DNA from: Escarpia spicata
Lineage: Eukaryota > Annelida > Polychaeta > Sabellida > Siboglinidae
NCBI GenBank assembly: GCA_963995525.1
Contig: OZ023214.1
Location: 16,782,738 to 16,846,737 of the forward strand
Direction: 5' to 3'
Length of the DNA stretch: 64,000 bases
Shown: in pieces, positions 1 through 53,919 of the stretch
Layout: the number at the start of each line of letters is the position of its first letter
How positions within the stretch are numbered: position 1 is the stretch's first letter
Made by a program: the position numbers and the translations under genes
Notes under the pieces: generated by a model
Databases searched by the model: none
What the model was told of the DNA's origin: nothing
What the model saw: only the letters and a program-made list of their open reading frames with translations

Positions 1-1269
1 AATTATGTTGACCTTATTGGTGGCTAGCAATTTGGTGACTTTGATGGAAATATTACCACCTGTTGTTTCTGCCCGATACATCATCTAATGGACAACATTT
101 ATATTTGATGTCCATGGTTACATGTACAACCCTATCACTCAATATATTTTTCCTTGAAGCCCAAATTATTGTGACTTTGTAATAAGTACTAAGATACATA
201 ATTCTACCTTTAGGTGTAGTTGTAGCTGATGTAGTGATGCTACCATGGTGCAATACATTGTTTGCGTAATGTTTGTGTCCATGTTACACGCACAACCTTT
301 GTATATTGTAATGCTCCTGTACCAATTTTTTTCATATTTTTTATTTGGGAAAGTTAATCACTGAATTAGTGGGCTTATTACACGTGTTATTATTAATATA
401 TTAATAATAATATTTTTAAGTATCTCGGTCTTTTTTTTTCATACTTTTTCTGGTCAAGCGACAACGTAATGGCCAAGGCCTCTTTTAACAGCTATTTTGA
501 AGTAAGAATAATAAAAATGGCATGACATTCTGTTGAAGTATGCATGTGTTTGTATGAGAAATTGCCTTCAAATGGTGTCCATGTTACACGTGCAACCAAC
601 GTGTTGATAGTTCATTTGCATGTTGAAAATCAATAGATATAGTTGCGTCGTTATCTCCTTGTGTCTAATTACTTAAATTATACATATTTTTTTTAAAATA
701 TCCACATAGCAGGAAAGAAACATTGAAAATATCAGTTTCAATTTTTCACTACAATGTCACACATTGGTTTGCCAACTCGTGAACTTATCCATATATATAT
801 ACACATATATATAATACAGTTAGAACAACTCCAACAATTTGTACATGAAATTTTTACATTTTGTTGTTTTACACTGATATAAATACAATAAGGTCAGATA
901 TTTGTTTCCAGTTGGTCTGCGGTTTGACATGGATTACCCAGAGTTTCCAGGGTATTGTAACGTGGCACCCAAACGTTAATAGCATTGCCATTAGATTTTC
1001 CATGCATTTTACACCCATTCAGTTCAGTCAACCAAATGTGCTTGGTTAACAAAACAGAATGATGATGATAATGTAGAGGAAATCGGTGTCTGTCTTAAGA
1101 TGCATTGTGCGTAGCATGGACTTGGGGCAAGGTTACGTACCACACAGAACCCTAGACCCTCACACATACTGAGCAGATTGCACTACCCTTCTTACCATCA
1201 GTTCCCTCCTCCAAGGGAGATACCATTGCAGGAGCCTTCAGTAATATCTCAAACAAGGCCAAGGCCTGC
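1..1269. other. Intergenic, AT-rich, no gene recognised
   Basis: No open frame here resembles a known protein and no convincing exon was found. The stretch is AT-rich with poly-T runs and a TA-rich tract near 787-815. The only structure noted is a 23-nt motif present three times (see the entry at 108-597). The part next to 1270 is presumably the 3' flank of the minus-strand F-box gene. Confidence 0.5.
108..597. repeat. Three spaced copies of a 23-nt motif
   Basis: The motif, with core TCCATGTTACACG followed by a CAACC end, occurs near 108-131 (diverged), at 275-297 and at 575-597. The last two differ at one or two bases and are exactly 300 bp apart. No function is known to me. They could be leftovers of a dispersed repeat or a conserved element. 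Confidence 0.5.
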
Positions 1270-2982
1270 CTAGTCGTCTCCAGGTGGCTGTTCAGCTGGC
1301 TGCACGGCTGGTGGCACGGCAGGCTGCACTGCCGTGTGTTCCTTGCACGGACATACCCTCTTGAGCAGAAGGTCCAGTTCATCATAGAGGAAGTCGTGCC
1401 AGTACGCCTGGAGCCTGCAGCGATTGATGAGTGTCAGACGCGGCGCCCCGACAGTGCAGAGCGTATAGAGACAGGGGAGGAAGTCGCAGCATCCAGGCGC
1501 CAACGGACCCTGCCAGTCGTTGCGCTGCACACAGATTGTTCTCAGACGGGGCAGACTGATGCGCTTCAGGAAGAAACCCTGCGAGTGGGATACATTGAGG
1601 GTCTCCAGACTGCTGTGTGTGATGCTGTATAGTGTCTGACTACTGTACGTCGGCATACACACCTCCAGTTCGAGGTGCCTCAGACACGGCAGGTTGGCCA
1701 GGACAGTGTCCAACAGGTCCTGCGCTAGACGGTTCAGTGTGAGATACTTGGTGAGTCGGAGGACCTCCAGGTGGTGCAGTCGACACAGATGGAGAACGGA
1801 GCGCTCCGACCAGTCAAAGGGCATGCGTAGCATACGCATGGAAGCCGCGCGTTTCGTCAGCACCGCCATCAGCTGGTGGAAGCATCCAACCCGCTGGCGG
1901 TGGTGGCGAAACGCCGATCGTACCTTGTTGAAGACGCAGCAGAACATGTCGACCTGACAAGGCCGAACTGGCGTCACGGTCCAGTCGATGTCAAGCACCC
2001 GCAGGTTGTCACATAAAGTGGTGTCAAGAAACGACAGGATCAGACTGAGCCAGTTGTCGCGTGGGTGTGCCACGTCTAAGTGGAACGTCAGTGACCTCAG
2101 ATTCGCGTGTAGGTTGCAGAGGAAGTCAAAGTATTTACGCATGCGAGCCATATACTGGTTAAACCGGGCACACATGCCCATTTTCGGTGAGCCGCTCGCC
2201 TTGTTCATCACAGCAGCATCGAATATGTTCAGGTTTATGTGTGACCAAAGTCCGGGCAAATACATCAACTCGTTCCAGTCATGGCAAACGAGCGAGGCAA
2301 CACAGCGTTCCTGTGGCGACAAAAAGGAGAAGATTGCAAGTTTACACTCGCGTGGCAGTTCACTGAACGGCAACTTTAGATTCTTTATCACAAGTCTTTG
2401 CGACTGTCGCCGGTCGTTGGGGTCAGTCGTGCCTCTCTGGCGTTTGCGGCAACCCTTTTGTTTGCGCTGACTTTGTTTCCAGCTCTTTGCACACGTTGTG
2501 CAAATTGTCTTCATTGCAAGGCATGGGACATCTGATGTGTGCGCTTTGAAACTCTCCGTAGATGTATGCGGGGTGCTTTCAGATGGGATATCATCCTTGT
2601 TCGATGCAGCACTTTCCTTTTTCTTTTTCTGTCGTTTTGAAGTTCCAGTTCCAAAGTTGTATGTCCGACTTGGTTTACGCCGTTTTCTTGTAGTTTTTGT
2701 TTTGTGTTTGCTGCCGACTGCTCCCTTGACAGAGAGATCAAGAGCAGTGCTACAACTGGCACTCTCTGACGGCTGACTGCTTGTCTTTGTTGACTCTTTC
2801 TGCGCTGCTCGCCACGTCAGCCGCTTCTTTGGTGGAACGTACAGCTCGGTTCTCGAATTGGAACTGCTTTCCATTTTCGAACTACTGGCGTGCAGGTTCG
2901 CCATGCTCAAGTCCAGGGGCAGTGCTGGACTGGCTATGATTCCAGGCTGATTTAATACCTCATCAACTTGAGAACTATCCAT
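1270..2982 (-). CDS. F-box protein with N-terminal PLDLS motif, intronless
   Basis: A single 570-residue frame with no intron. The F-box lies at about residues 204-250 (LPFSELPRECKLAIFSFL start, then CHDWNELMYLPGLW); by family knowledge this would bind Skp1 in an SCF ubiquitin ligase. The C-terminal half is leucine-rich with irregular LRR-like spacing, as in the FBXO33/FBXO39-type proteins, and would choose the substrate. The N-terminal 200 residues are low complexity and basic, with likely nuclear signals (KRRK near 100, KRQKKKK near 117). PLDLS at 22-26 fits the CtBP-binding consensus PxDLS, and ALDLS at 80-84 is a near match. The frame is clearly more GC-rich than its flanks. I chose the first ATG; an AG lies just 5' of it, so a 5' UTR intron is possible. 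The exact orthologue is not clear. Confidence 0.8.
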   Translation of the reverse strand: MDSSQVDEVLNQPGIIASPALPLDLSMANLHASSSKMESSSNSRTELYVPPKKRLTWRAAQKESTKTSSQPSESASCSTALDLSVKGAVGSKHKTKTTRKRRKPSRTYNFGTGTSKRQKKKKESAASNKDDIPSESTPHTSTESFKAHTSDVPCLAMKTICTTCAKSWKQSQRKQKGCRKRQRGTTDPNDRRQSQRLVIKNLKLPFSELPRECKLAIFSFLSPQERCVASLVCHDWNELMYLPGLWSHINLNIFDAAVMNKASGSPKMGMCARFNQYMARMRKYFDFLCNLHANLRSLTFHLDVAHPRDNWLSLILSFLDTTLCDNLRVLDIDWTVTPVRPCQVDMFCCVFNKVRSAFRHHRQRVGCFHQLMAVLTKRAASMRMLRMPFDWSERSVLHLCRLHHLEVLRLTKYLTLNRLAQDLLDTVLANLPCLRHLELEVCMPTYSSQTLYSITHSSLETLNVSHSQGFFLKRISLPRLRTICVQRNDWQGPLAPGCCDFLPCLYTLCTVGAPRLTLINRCRLQAYWHDFLYDELDLLLKRVCPCKEHTAVQPAVPPAVQPAEQPPGDD

Positions 2983-5218
2983 CTCTGCGAGAGGTTTGAA
3001 GGTGCTCTCTTCAAGAGGTCATGGCTGAAGCTTTATACAGGCTCGGACGAGTTATTCAACAAAGCTATTGTTTCAACTGTTCAGCATGTAGCAGTGGTTC
3101 ATTGTAATTTGGCAGAATCTCTTCAGGCATATGTTTTATGGATGCCGTCACATTTCCCAATGTCGCCACGTCTTGCCACGGAATCTCGTCTGATAAACCT
3201 ACAAATTACAATATTTAAATTAACACACATTTCCCAAATTGCGACTACCGTGTACATGCAGTGTACTAGATCCAGGTGGGTGTGGGTGACATATGGCCCA
3301 TATTTTGTTTGAACGAGGAGTTTAGTTGTCGTGGGATACTTATTTTAGCATAAAGGGGTTTGCAGGAGATTTTTTGTGAGCTTCTAGGAGGGGTGATGGG
3401 TGGCTGCGCCCCAACTGGTAAAATCATAGATATTTCAGTGAGCTTCTTTCTCCTACTGGTGGTGTAGTAGGCTCTGTCGCTGTGTCCAGAACAAGGAAAA
3501 CAACAGTGAAGAAGAACCAGAAATGGTCTGCTGTCAGGAAGCAGAACAGAACAAACAGGTAGCCTTGTCGTACGCCAGGTGATGTTTTTAATCAATCTGT
3601 GATTTGTCCGTTCTATCATTGAACACACAACACTGATTCTGTCTAGAGGCATTGTGAACGACAAATTGATGTGGCATTGAGGATGGCTATGGTCTGCCAC
3701 AAGAACTGCATTCTTGCAACTGCATTAGTAGTGCCAATTACCTCAAAACTGTTGCCCTCCTGGAACCGAAGATAATCACCGTCTTCTGTAAGTTTCTGAC
3801 AACTACATTAGCAATGTCAATAATCTCACAAGTGGTGTCATCCTGGAAATCTGGAAACCATGGGCCTGTTGGTGTGCAGTGTTTACAAGTTCTTAATCAT
3901 TAGGCTAGTAGCCTAGTGTCCTTTGTAACTTTCCCACAGCTTTTTGTCCATAGCCTTCTGAAGCTGACACAATGATCTTAACAGAAACAGCGGCCTTGTT
4001 CTTCATTGTCTATTTAAATTTAATTTATAAATACAAAAATAAATCCACCTGTTTTAACCGAATATGGCAAAGAGGAAGATCAAATGCATGTTGAAATAAT
4101 TGGTAGATGCAGTCTTTGTGTAATACCTCTCTGGTTGTAATATGAGAGCAATTGAGGAAAGAAACGGACAAGAGTTTGGATTAAAGAAAATAAGCGTTTC
4201 ACTTGAGAAAATGGATGGGAAATACTAACTGCCATCAGATGGAACACCTGGTGATATATCCAGAAGAAATGGATCACAAAACGTATCAATTTGATTATAT
4301 CCTGATCAAGAATTGACACAGAGAGCACAAAGAAATGGTTCGGGTATGAGGGTTCTTCAAATGACAACTCAGCGGTTGTGAAGGTAAGGCAAGAAAATTA
4401 ATCTGGAGGTAGGCTGTTATAATGAGATGTTTTCTAAAGCCTTCAGAATAATATTTGTGTTTCCAGTTACATGCTCTCAAATTCTTGTGAAAATAATGCA
4501 GGACAGAATAATTTTTTTTAATTGTTATTCTTGGGGGAATATTTTAGAGTAGGTACGAAGGACGTGGGTGAGGGAGAGAGAGAATGGCAGAACAGAATAT
4601 AAATAGAGTATACATAAACCTGAGTAGCTTAATGTATTCAAAGTAGATTGCTAAAGTTCAGCTGGCTCCTATGTCTGCCCTGGAAAGGGACAAGACATTC
4701 TGAAGAAATATGCACTGGATCAAAGGGGATGTGAAGAACAGAAACAGCCATGTTGAGCAGATATGCAGATATAATATTGAGAAGGTAGGAGGATTTTAAG
4801 CTTGATTTACTATTGAATTAAGATAATGTGAAATATTTTATTGTTCTGATTGACTGGCAATTACATTTAATTAAGCTTATTCTTTTGATGGTGACAATTG
4901 AGTTGAGTGTGCATATGTCATCTATGTAGTATGGGCTCCCTCCCTTTAGAAGAGATTTGTCATCATCATACAGCAGGCAGGTAAGCATTACAAAAATCAC
5001 TAATGGCTAGCTAATGTAGCCGGCTAGCTGTTACTTGAAAACAATGAAACCTGAATCACTTCAAATTTCTGGAGAATGATTGTGGAAGCAATGGCAAACT
5101 TGAATTTGATACTGAGAGCAAATAAAGTACACTCACTCCAAACATGAGGAAACAAGAATAAGTTCACATGTAAGGGCTAAGTGTCTGGTTTTATTGAAAA
5201 TAAGTGTAATCAATTGAT
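2983..5218. other. Intergenic, no gene recognised
   Basis: No exon could be supported. A diverged direct duplication of about 48 bp, period about 84, lies near 3717-3850. The rest is unique-looking AT-rich sequence and probably includes the promoter of the F-box gene next to 2983. Confidence 0.4.
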
Positions 5219-5972
5219 ATGCATAATAGAGTGCTTTTTATTGATTATCATAATAATAGCACAGTTGTATGCGAACCCACCAGAACAAACAACACTTTGG
5301 ACTTGTTCTTTATAACTAACCCCACCTTTGTTGAAAGATCTACATTAGTACCAGGAATAAGCGATTACGATGGCATCCCAGTAATCATAAACAGCTGCAA
5401 ACCCAGGGTCATCAAGCAAAAACCATGCAAAATATACATGTACCACAAAGCTAACATGCAGGCTCTGAAAGAAGACCTGCTCAAATGGAGCAATGAGTTT
5501 GTATCAAGGGATACATCCATGAACACAGTTGATTAAATGTATACAGAATTCCAAACTGTCCTTGACTCAATAATGAACTCTCACATACCAACAAAAATAA
5601 TATCAAAATGCAACCAAACACTGTGGATAAATAAGCGAATCAAGCGACTACACAAACGTAAACAAAGGGCTTTCAACACTCACAAACTACATGGAAATCA
5701 AGCCAGCTATGAACATTTTTGTAAGGCACACAAAATCACGCACAGAGAGACAAGAAATGCTCCCAGAAGATATACATCATCCATTTGTTCCAACTCACCA
5801 AAACGATTCTGGTCATACAGAAAAAGCCTTAAAGTTGATACTGTTGGAATACCAACCTTAATGAAAGACAACAGGGTAGAATCAGACAACAGACTTAAAG
5901 CTGAAATCCTCAATAACCAATTTAAGTCAGTCTTTACAAATGAAAACACCAACCGACCACAAGAACCATACT
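5219..5972 (+). pseudogene. Broken non-LTR retrotransposon, endonuclease end and linker
   Basis: Two consecutive frames separated by one in-frame stop (5534-5536) read as the C-terminal part of an APE-type endonuclease (TNNTLDLFFITNP, then PGISDYDGIPV) and the linker before reverse transcriptase (KRFWSYRKSLK, ILNNQFKSVFTNEN). This is typical of CR1/Jockey-like LINEs. The copy is truncated 5', carries a stop, and its reverse transcriptase core is missing. It continues after the inserted element at 6427. Confidence 0.75.
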
Positions 5973-6426
5973 CATCCTCGCACTCCAGGGGTCGCTGCTG
6001 CTGATTACGTCAGTGCCAGCCAGCAGTACCCCCTGGCTGATCGCTTTGCGAAACTCTGAATTTAAGCTCGGCCTATAAAATCGATCACTAGATCTGTGGA
6101 TCTCGGCAGGTCATGTGGTCTAAACTAATTTCAACCAACTGTGGCTCGTGTTACATGCAATGTTTAGGAAGCAGAAGCAATTATTCGAATACACAATAAC
6201 GCTCAGCTGCTCGTGCTAATGGGCGAACGGGTCATTATATATTGGGATTCCCAGAAGTCGTTTATCCGTCTTCAAATTGGGGGCGGGTATTTGTGCTGTT
6301 CTCACGGTGATGCAGTCGCGACTGGCGAAGTCAATTACTAGTCTGACTCAGCTAACTTCCGTACTTCGCATAGGGGATCAGCCAGGGCTAGTTTTGCATG
6401 GCAAACAGCCCTGGCTTGCGAGGATG
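5973..6426. mobile_element. 454-bp inverted-repeat element (MITE-like) inside the LINE
   Basis: The ends are inverted: CATCCTCGCA at the left and TGCGAGGATG at the right, with CCAGGG/CCCTGG continuing the match. The same 8-9 bp, ACCATACT(C), stands directly outside both ends (5965-5973 and 6427-6435), as expected of a target-site duplication. No transposase is encoded. Duplication length and termini could fit P-like or related cut-and-paste elements; the superfamily is not settled. A second inner hairpin (CAGGGCTA ... AGCCCTGG) lies near the right end. Confidence 0.75.
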
Positions 6427-6675
6427 ACCATACTCAAACATACTATATTCCACAAAGCCATCTATGGTCACATATCCTTGGCTGTTGAAAACCTCCTCCA
6501 GCCCGTACAACACCTATCACGGCATCTAAATTGCAAAGCATTTAACACTATCCACACCATCAAGAACTGTTATAAATTGTCCTATTACCCGGAAAATAAA
6601 AGATTGGAATTCCCTACCAGATGCAACAGTCAACATTACAGAGCCACAGAAATTCAGACAAGCCTTAATACATGA
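6427..6675 (+). pseudogene. Same broken LINE, C-terminal end
   Basis: After the insertion the reading resumes with HTIFHKAIYGHISL, NCYKLSYYPENKRLEFP and a stop at 6673-6675. The LSYYP...W/LP block is the usual C-terminal signature of CR1/Jockey-like LINE ORF2. With the insertion removed, the linker region joins almost directly to this tail, so the reverse transcriptase core was already deleted before the smaller element landed. Confidence 0.65.
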
Positions 6676-9600
6676 CTAATAATCTAGCATGTGCACCCAA
6701 CCCTGACTGTACGACTCCTAAGGAGTGTTGGCCAATACTCAACCAAAACTTCACTATGCAACAGTTATGCAATTATATATGTAAAGATGAGGGGTGTCAA
6801 CAGCCCATATTCCATCTGTTTTGTGGGTCTACCTCTTACCTCTTTTTTGTTTGATCTTTGGGGGCCAATCTCCCACAATTTTTGAGTCTACCTCCCACCA
6901 ATCGGACTTCCTATGCCTATGGCTATGCCATGGCTACCTATTTTAGGACCAACCTCCCACTTACTGCCACAAGACTGACGCCAGTGCAAGGATGCTTTGT
7001 AATGTATAAGAAGAGGCTTTTCAAAGGCCATGACTGCGAGTATGACCCAAACGTTTACGCCATTAGCCTTGTATTGCCATTAGTGGCATTACCATCACAT
7101 ATGTAACGCACAGACAGTATTACCGCAGAAAGACCCGACATTTCAGATAACTTTATGGTGCTTTTGGTACAGTGTGACATCACGTAACAAACTGAGTACG
7201 CGTTTGTTTCGTTTTTCTTTACGCTGGCTACCTCCGATGGCTTGCAAAGTGAAACAACCCAAAGACGAAGCCAATAATATGGTCAAAGATGTCCATTTGA
7301 AGTAGCACTTCAGGCTCATAGAGTCGAGTCGCTTGACGGTGACATTCGACACTGACCAATTGGTATAACAATTCAGTTATTAGAACTGAAGGAGCGTAAT
7401 TTTGAGAAAAGGTGTGGATATATTCACATAGTAGTGCCATTCCTTAAACAGTATGTCCCTTCCGCATTTTAATATTACTGTTTTAATCAGTAAAACTTAC
7501 ACTCGGTGATGTACAAGGAAAATTATAACAACTCCACTTTCGACGCCTCTTATTATGATGCGCCTCGGGTGGAGCTCAGTGCGCGAGTGCTCTTTTATAG
7601 ACGGGTTAATGAAAATCCTTATTTTCTATTATTCCAAAACAAATTATAACATCGCATAACAACTAAAAACTACTAATAATCTATAGAAAGTGTTCACAAG
7701 TATGTAGGTCGATTGAAAATAACGCCAATTGGTGCAATACACATCAATATCAGTCAATACACCGACAAACGAACTAGAATACACATTATCCATCGTCGAT
7801 TGAAACAATACACGAGTACGTATTATTTCGGCTCTTGGAAGTAGATTATGTAAACATTTGTAACCAGCAATGTTTCATGTGAATGCTTTTTGAAATAATA
7901 ATGATAAATCGGACCGTTAAAATACAAAGTCCATATAAGTTGCCAACGCGCGCCCGCGATACTAACTAAGTATTGTGTTACAAGAGGGCGCTTCGATCGA
8001 CGGGGCGAAAATACATTACGATGTCAGAAACTCAAACGAAATTCCATCTTGCTCTGAATGTTTGAAGCTGTGGGCAGTCATTTAAGTACAGTGAAATGTA
8101 CGCATAATGCAATTGGTAACCATGCAATTATTGTACTAAGGTTGTTATAGTTGCTGTTCTACTGATGCATTTATGCACTTTAGCATTGATTGCGCCTAGC
8201 CCTAGCCCTAGGCCAGGGCTAGGCCTAGCCCTATGATGCATGACCAGCACGAAGTCACTCCATCTGACCATAGCAGGTTTGATCCTGGTCAGGCCCAGTC
8301 TAGAGTAGGCCTAGCCTAGGCTATGGTCAGGCACATATACATGTCAAAGACAAGTCAAATCCGCCTGATTAATTTAATTTATACTATAGTATTGGTGTGG
8401 GCAATAATCGTGGGTCCAATTAGGGACATGCGAATCCGCAAGGGGTGCATCGGTAGGTCGGTTGCTGTTTGTACATACTATGGTTTTTCTGCTTATGAGG
8501 GGAGGCCCAGGGAATCTCCTTTTATGAGCTTTGTGTTCATCGTATTACGAGGATGCCACATTTTTTATGGAGCGAAGATGATGGAGAATACCATCGTATA
8601 AATTTCAGCATTTTAGGCAAGTTATTTATTTTTGTTCATGACGAGTGAATATGCCATGTATATACATAATCAGCTCTAATTATACTACCCTCCCTTTTTA
8701 ACAGTTAAATTAAAAACTTTTTCATATATATTCATCACCAGACTTATTGTTTGGTGAAAATATAATTTGTAAATACAACGAGAGATAATTAAGTTATATA
8801 ATCAGAACATGCTTTAGTGTACAGCTGAGCGACTTCCATCCGCAATCTGTTAATGCCAGTCTTAGGGTTGTTGAAGAAGAAACTGCATATGCTTTCCACG
8901 TTGATGTCATTGCACAGCTTTTACCAAAAGAAACCATGTCCAATAACCATGAATGAACACACTCAGGCATGAGAGGGAGAGGGAGAGAGAGAGAGGAAGA
9001 GAAAGAGAAAGTTGTGTTAAAGAAATGTTCTCGCTGAGTTACAAATTTCAGCATCTGCAACAAATATACAAACATCTTCACAATGATAGAAGATATGGTC
9101 ATTCATTGCCATGTGTTTGTGTTAATTAGCTAATATTAACTTATTTATTTAGTTACTTTTAATAATATATGACTTGTTTTTATTATTCATGACCATAATT
9201 AATCTGTCTGTAAACACTAAACAAATTATTGAAGTAAATACAAAAGTTATGGCATTTTACCAAAATGGCCATTAAACAATTACTGTATATAATTTAGTCT
9301 CTATACTGTAATATAATGTGTTACCCCCACCCCAACAGGAACTTGCATGGGGCCAGACTGGATTTCCATTTCCTGCTAGTGCTATGACATGTATTTAATA
9401 AACATTCAGTAAAATAATTAGGTCACTGAAAATGGTAACTGTTAAGGGTACACCTTCCTCGTGGGTGCAGACAAATATTTACTGGGCCCTCAAAGACAGT
9501 TGAATAGAAAAAATACCTAAATTCGGACAAATAATCCTGTAAATATAGACCAAATCTAGGTAATATCAGACATAAAATATAATCTCAAGATCATACCCAT

Positions 9601-10835
9601 CTCAAGGTCACACCACATTGAGGTCAACTTTGGGGAGAAATATTTTTACAAATATATTTTGACAAGTTATAATGTTGTAGCAGATTTTAACTGCATTCCA
9701 ATGCAGTGACCCAGCCCCCAGTATGAACGTATGCTACACAGCAGGCTGTGCAGAGGTCACAAATTTTGTATTTTTTTTTCTAAAAATTCAAATTGTCATA
9801 ATTTTTTACTGAATGAAGATATTTAAATTCTGTAAATGGTATCTTATTTCTTATACCTTCAATCAACATGCACCATTATAAATATATGGTAAAGCTATTA
9901 TTTTTTTTTTGCAGGTCCCTAGTCCAATCGTGTTTTGCCATTTTTATTAAAACCTGATCAAATTCTTCCATAAGATATTTATGTGCTAAATGTGCATATT
10001 CCTTCCAATTCTGCAAACAAACTGTTACAAAAGTTGGTTTGAGTGAAAGTACTTAGAAAAATATACCAAAATCCTAATCTTGTCGAAGACACCTGCATCC
10101 AAAATCGTGAGTCCTATATGTCACACGAATCAGTGCAAGACCACGCAGTGTATTAAAATAGGCCAAGAGCTTTAGAACATGAGATTTCAGTGCCACAAAT
10201 TTTGACCTGCCCCAAATTTTCCGGTCATGAGTATAATGTCATTTCAACAAAAACTGGCACTTGTCTAGTATCGTTTTTACCTAAATTTGACATCTCACCA
10301 TGTAAGTTCCATCCTTAAACATAATCTGAGGCATATTTATGTTACGGAAGTACTGCGTCTTAGCGCACTTTTGAGGCCAATAGAGTGACCTGGTTTGTGC
10401 CAGTTTGCACCGCTGCGGTCGTGCGTTACCCCAGTGAGCAATATAGCAGCGTATGTTGATGAAATCGAGGTGGACATGGACACTAGACAAGTGTACAAAA
10501 ACTCAAGAGATCCATGTTCTAAAACTTCTAAGTTCTAATAAATCTTATTAATTTGTTTTTGTTTTTGTGCAAACACAATCAAACAAATTGTTTTGATCAA
10601 AGTATCTATCCATAAGTCGACATTGCCAGGACAGCGCAATTTTTCCATTATGGCCACATTACATCTATGATGGATACGTATTGGACAATACAAAGTAGTC
10701 ACTCAGGACTTTCAAAAGTAGACAGGTACGTATATTTTATGAACAGGTTTTTACTAAACCTTAGACTAATGCAGTTTTCATTGTACAGTATTTACAATGA
10801 TTGAGCAATGTTTAAATTCTCATCAAAACATTCTA
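6676..10835. other. Intergenic, no gene recognised
   Basis: No coding exon could be supported on either strand. A palindrome-rich tract built on CCTAGCCCTAGG lies at about 8188-8240. A short GA-rich tract is at 8970-9010. Much of the rest is AT-rich with poly-T runs. Confidence 0.4.
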
Positions 10836-11045
10836 GACTCTTTTGGCCCTTCATCAGCATCAATTTGGTCAGCCCTATAATGTCATGTGTCCTTACTGGT
10901 AGTTGTCACATGACAGCAGTTCCATGGACATTGCAGAAAGGTTAATTGTAACCCTTTGTCTGTTAATATCAAGGTTCATCTGTCATAATTTGATTCCCTC
11001 ATACTTTTGTCCAGTTGTGTGAACTGGGAAGATTATTCAGATTCT
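10836..11045. repeat. Diverged dispersed repeat, copy 1
   Basis: This stretch matches 11768-11975 in order and orientation: AACATTCTAGAC at the start, a CATGTG/CACATGACA block, CTGTTAATATCAAGGTTC, and a GTGTGAACTGGGAAGA end. The copies differ at many bases and by small indels. Probably an old transposon family; no coding capacity seen. Confidence 0.65.
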
Positions 11046-11767
11046 TTATTATTACCAAAACATTGTTTATACAATACAAATCCTAACCATATGCCAGTCC
11101 AATCAACTTACACCACAAAGGCAGCTCCCAGCCCATAGCTGAGAGGAAACCCTCTCAACTCTACATTTCAGGGTCTTGCATCAATCTTGCAAGCTTTCTT
11201 CATTTCTCTGCTGCCTAGGCAGACAAAGAACTGTTAAACTGTCCACTAGGCACATGCCATTTACCCACCAAGAACAAGTGGATTAGGCAACCGTGTTAAT
11301 TGCAAGTGTAATTACCACTATATAATGAGCCTTATCACCCTACACCAGTACCTTTCAGAGTTACCATATTCATTCTAGTTTAGTATATAGTTCGCTTAAC
11401 AAATATCTGAGATGCAAAAATATGTCAAATATTTTGTTTAAATAAGCGTGTGTACACCCATTTTCTGTGGTTCCTGGGCACAGTCATCTCAGCAGACGGG
11501 ACTGTGATTTATGCATCCATATATGAACAAAACGATACCGGGACCCTGAATAGTCTTATCATTTAGGTAGACCTATTGATATATTTTTCATCGCTGATCT
11601 TTGAATCTAGTGTGACATTTGTAGAAATTAAAGTACAATGATGGATTCAGCAGTCAAGGTTGGCATTGGAGATCGCTGTCACCGCGTCACACACTGCTAA
11701 AAAGGGGGCGTATGCTAATTAGCACATGAACGCGTAATAGAAGGAATACGGTACATATTTTGTCATA

Positions 11768-11975
11768 ACAAAACATTCTAGACCCTTTTAGTTCTTCACC
11801 AGTGTTAAACTGGTCAGCTCTCCATTGTCATCATGTGATCATACTGGTAATTATCACGTGACAACAGTTCAGTGAAAATCTGTTAATATCAAGGTTCCTT
11901 TCACATAGTTTGTTATCCTCCTCACAGCCTAACTTAGGCGACTTTTGCCAGGTTGTGTAAACCAGGAAGAGGTCC
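11768..11975. repeat. Diverged dispersed repeat, copy 2
   Basis: Second copy of the repeat at 10836, about 930 bp downstream and in the same direction, with the same ordered blocks. It ends about 590 bp before the WDR59 start codon. Confidence 0.65.
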
Positions 11976-12568
11976 TGGCCCCAGATACCTATCACATGGC
12001 CTCATTTAAGTGATTGAGCCTGTGTTTATGTGTACAATTAAAATATAATAATGCAACATTGTAAGTGTTTTAGATAATGGAATTATGTTTCTAATAATAT
12101 AATGGGAAATAAAATACCCAAAATAAGTGTTCAGAAAAGTTTGTTGTTATGGGATTTGAACCTGCGACCTAAATGTTATTGTTTGCAACCCAATTTTATA
12201 TTGTGTGTGATTTTATCAACATATTCAGTGTTAACATATTAGGATAATTTTTCCATGTGAACTAAAAAGAGCACTTCTTGAAAGTAATGAAAAACGTTTG
12301 CCAGATGAAAAAAATTATTGGGAAATTGTAACTTAAGTGAAGCATTTGAATGTTTTGTATGTCCATTCTTGTGATTTTTATTTAATATTGTTTACAATAA
12401 TTTTTAAAAATAAGCTATTAATATGGGATTCCCAAAATGACCAAGCTTGTTTGAGATATCTAGTGCATCCGTAACTACAGTAATTAACTGCAGTGTTTGT
12501 GTCACCAGGGAGGTGTGAGCTAGAGAGAGTCTGGGTGGAGGAGGAGGAGGTTGATCCTTACAGAAGCC

Positions 12569-53881
<41,313 letters not shown>

Positions 53882-53913
53882 CTACAAGAATGGCTGACCA
53901 TCACAGCCAGCTA

Positions 53914-53919
53914 AATAAA
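53914..53919 (+). terminator. Poly(A) signal of WDR59
   Basis: AATAAA 33 bases after the stop codon, the first match downstream. Cleavage would follow some 10-30 bases later. Confidence 0.6.

Noticed and set aside
861..1049. 62-codon plus-strand frame
   Set aside because: Short, no similarity, AT-rich context and no splice or start support.
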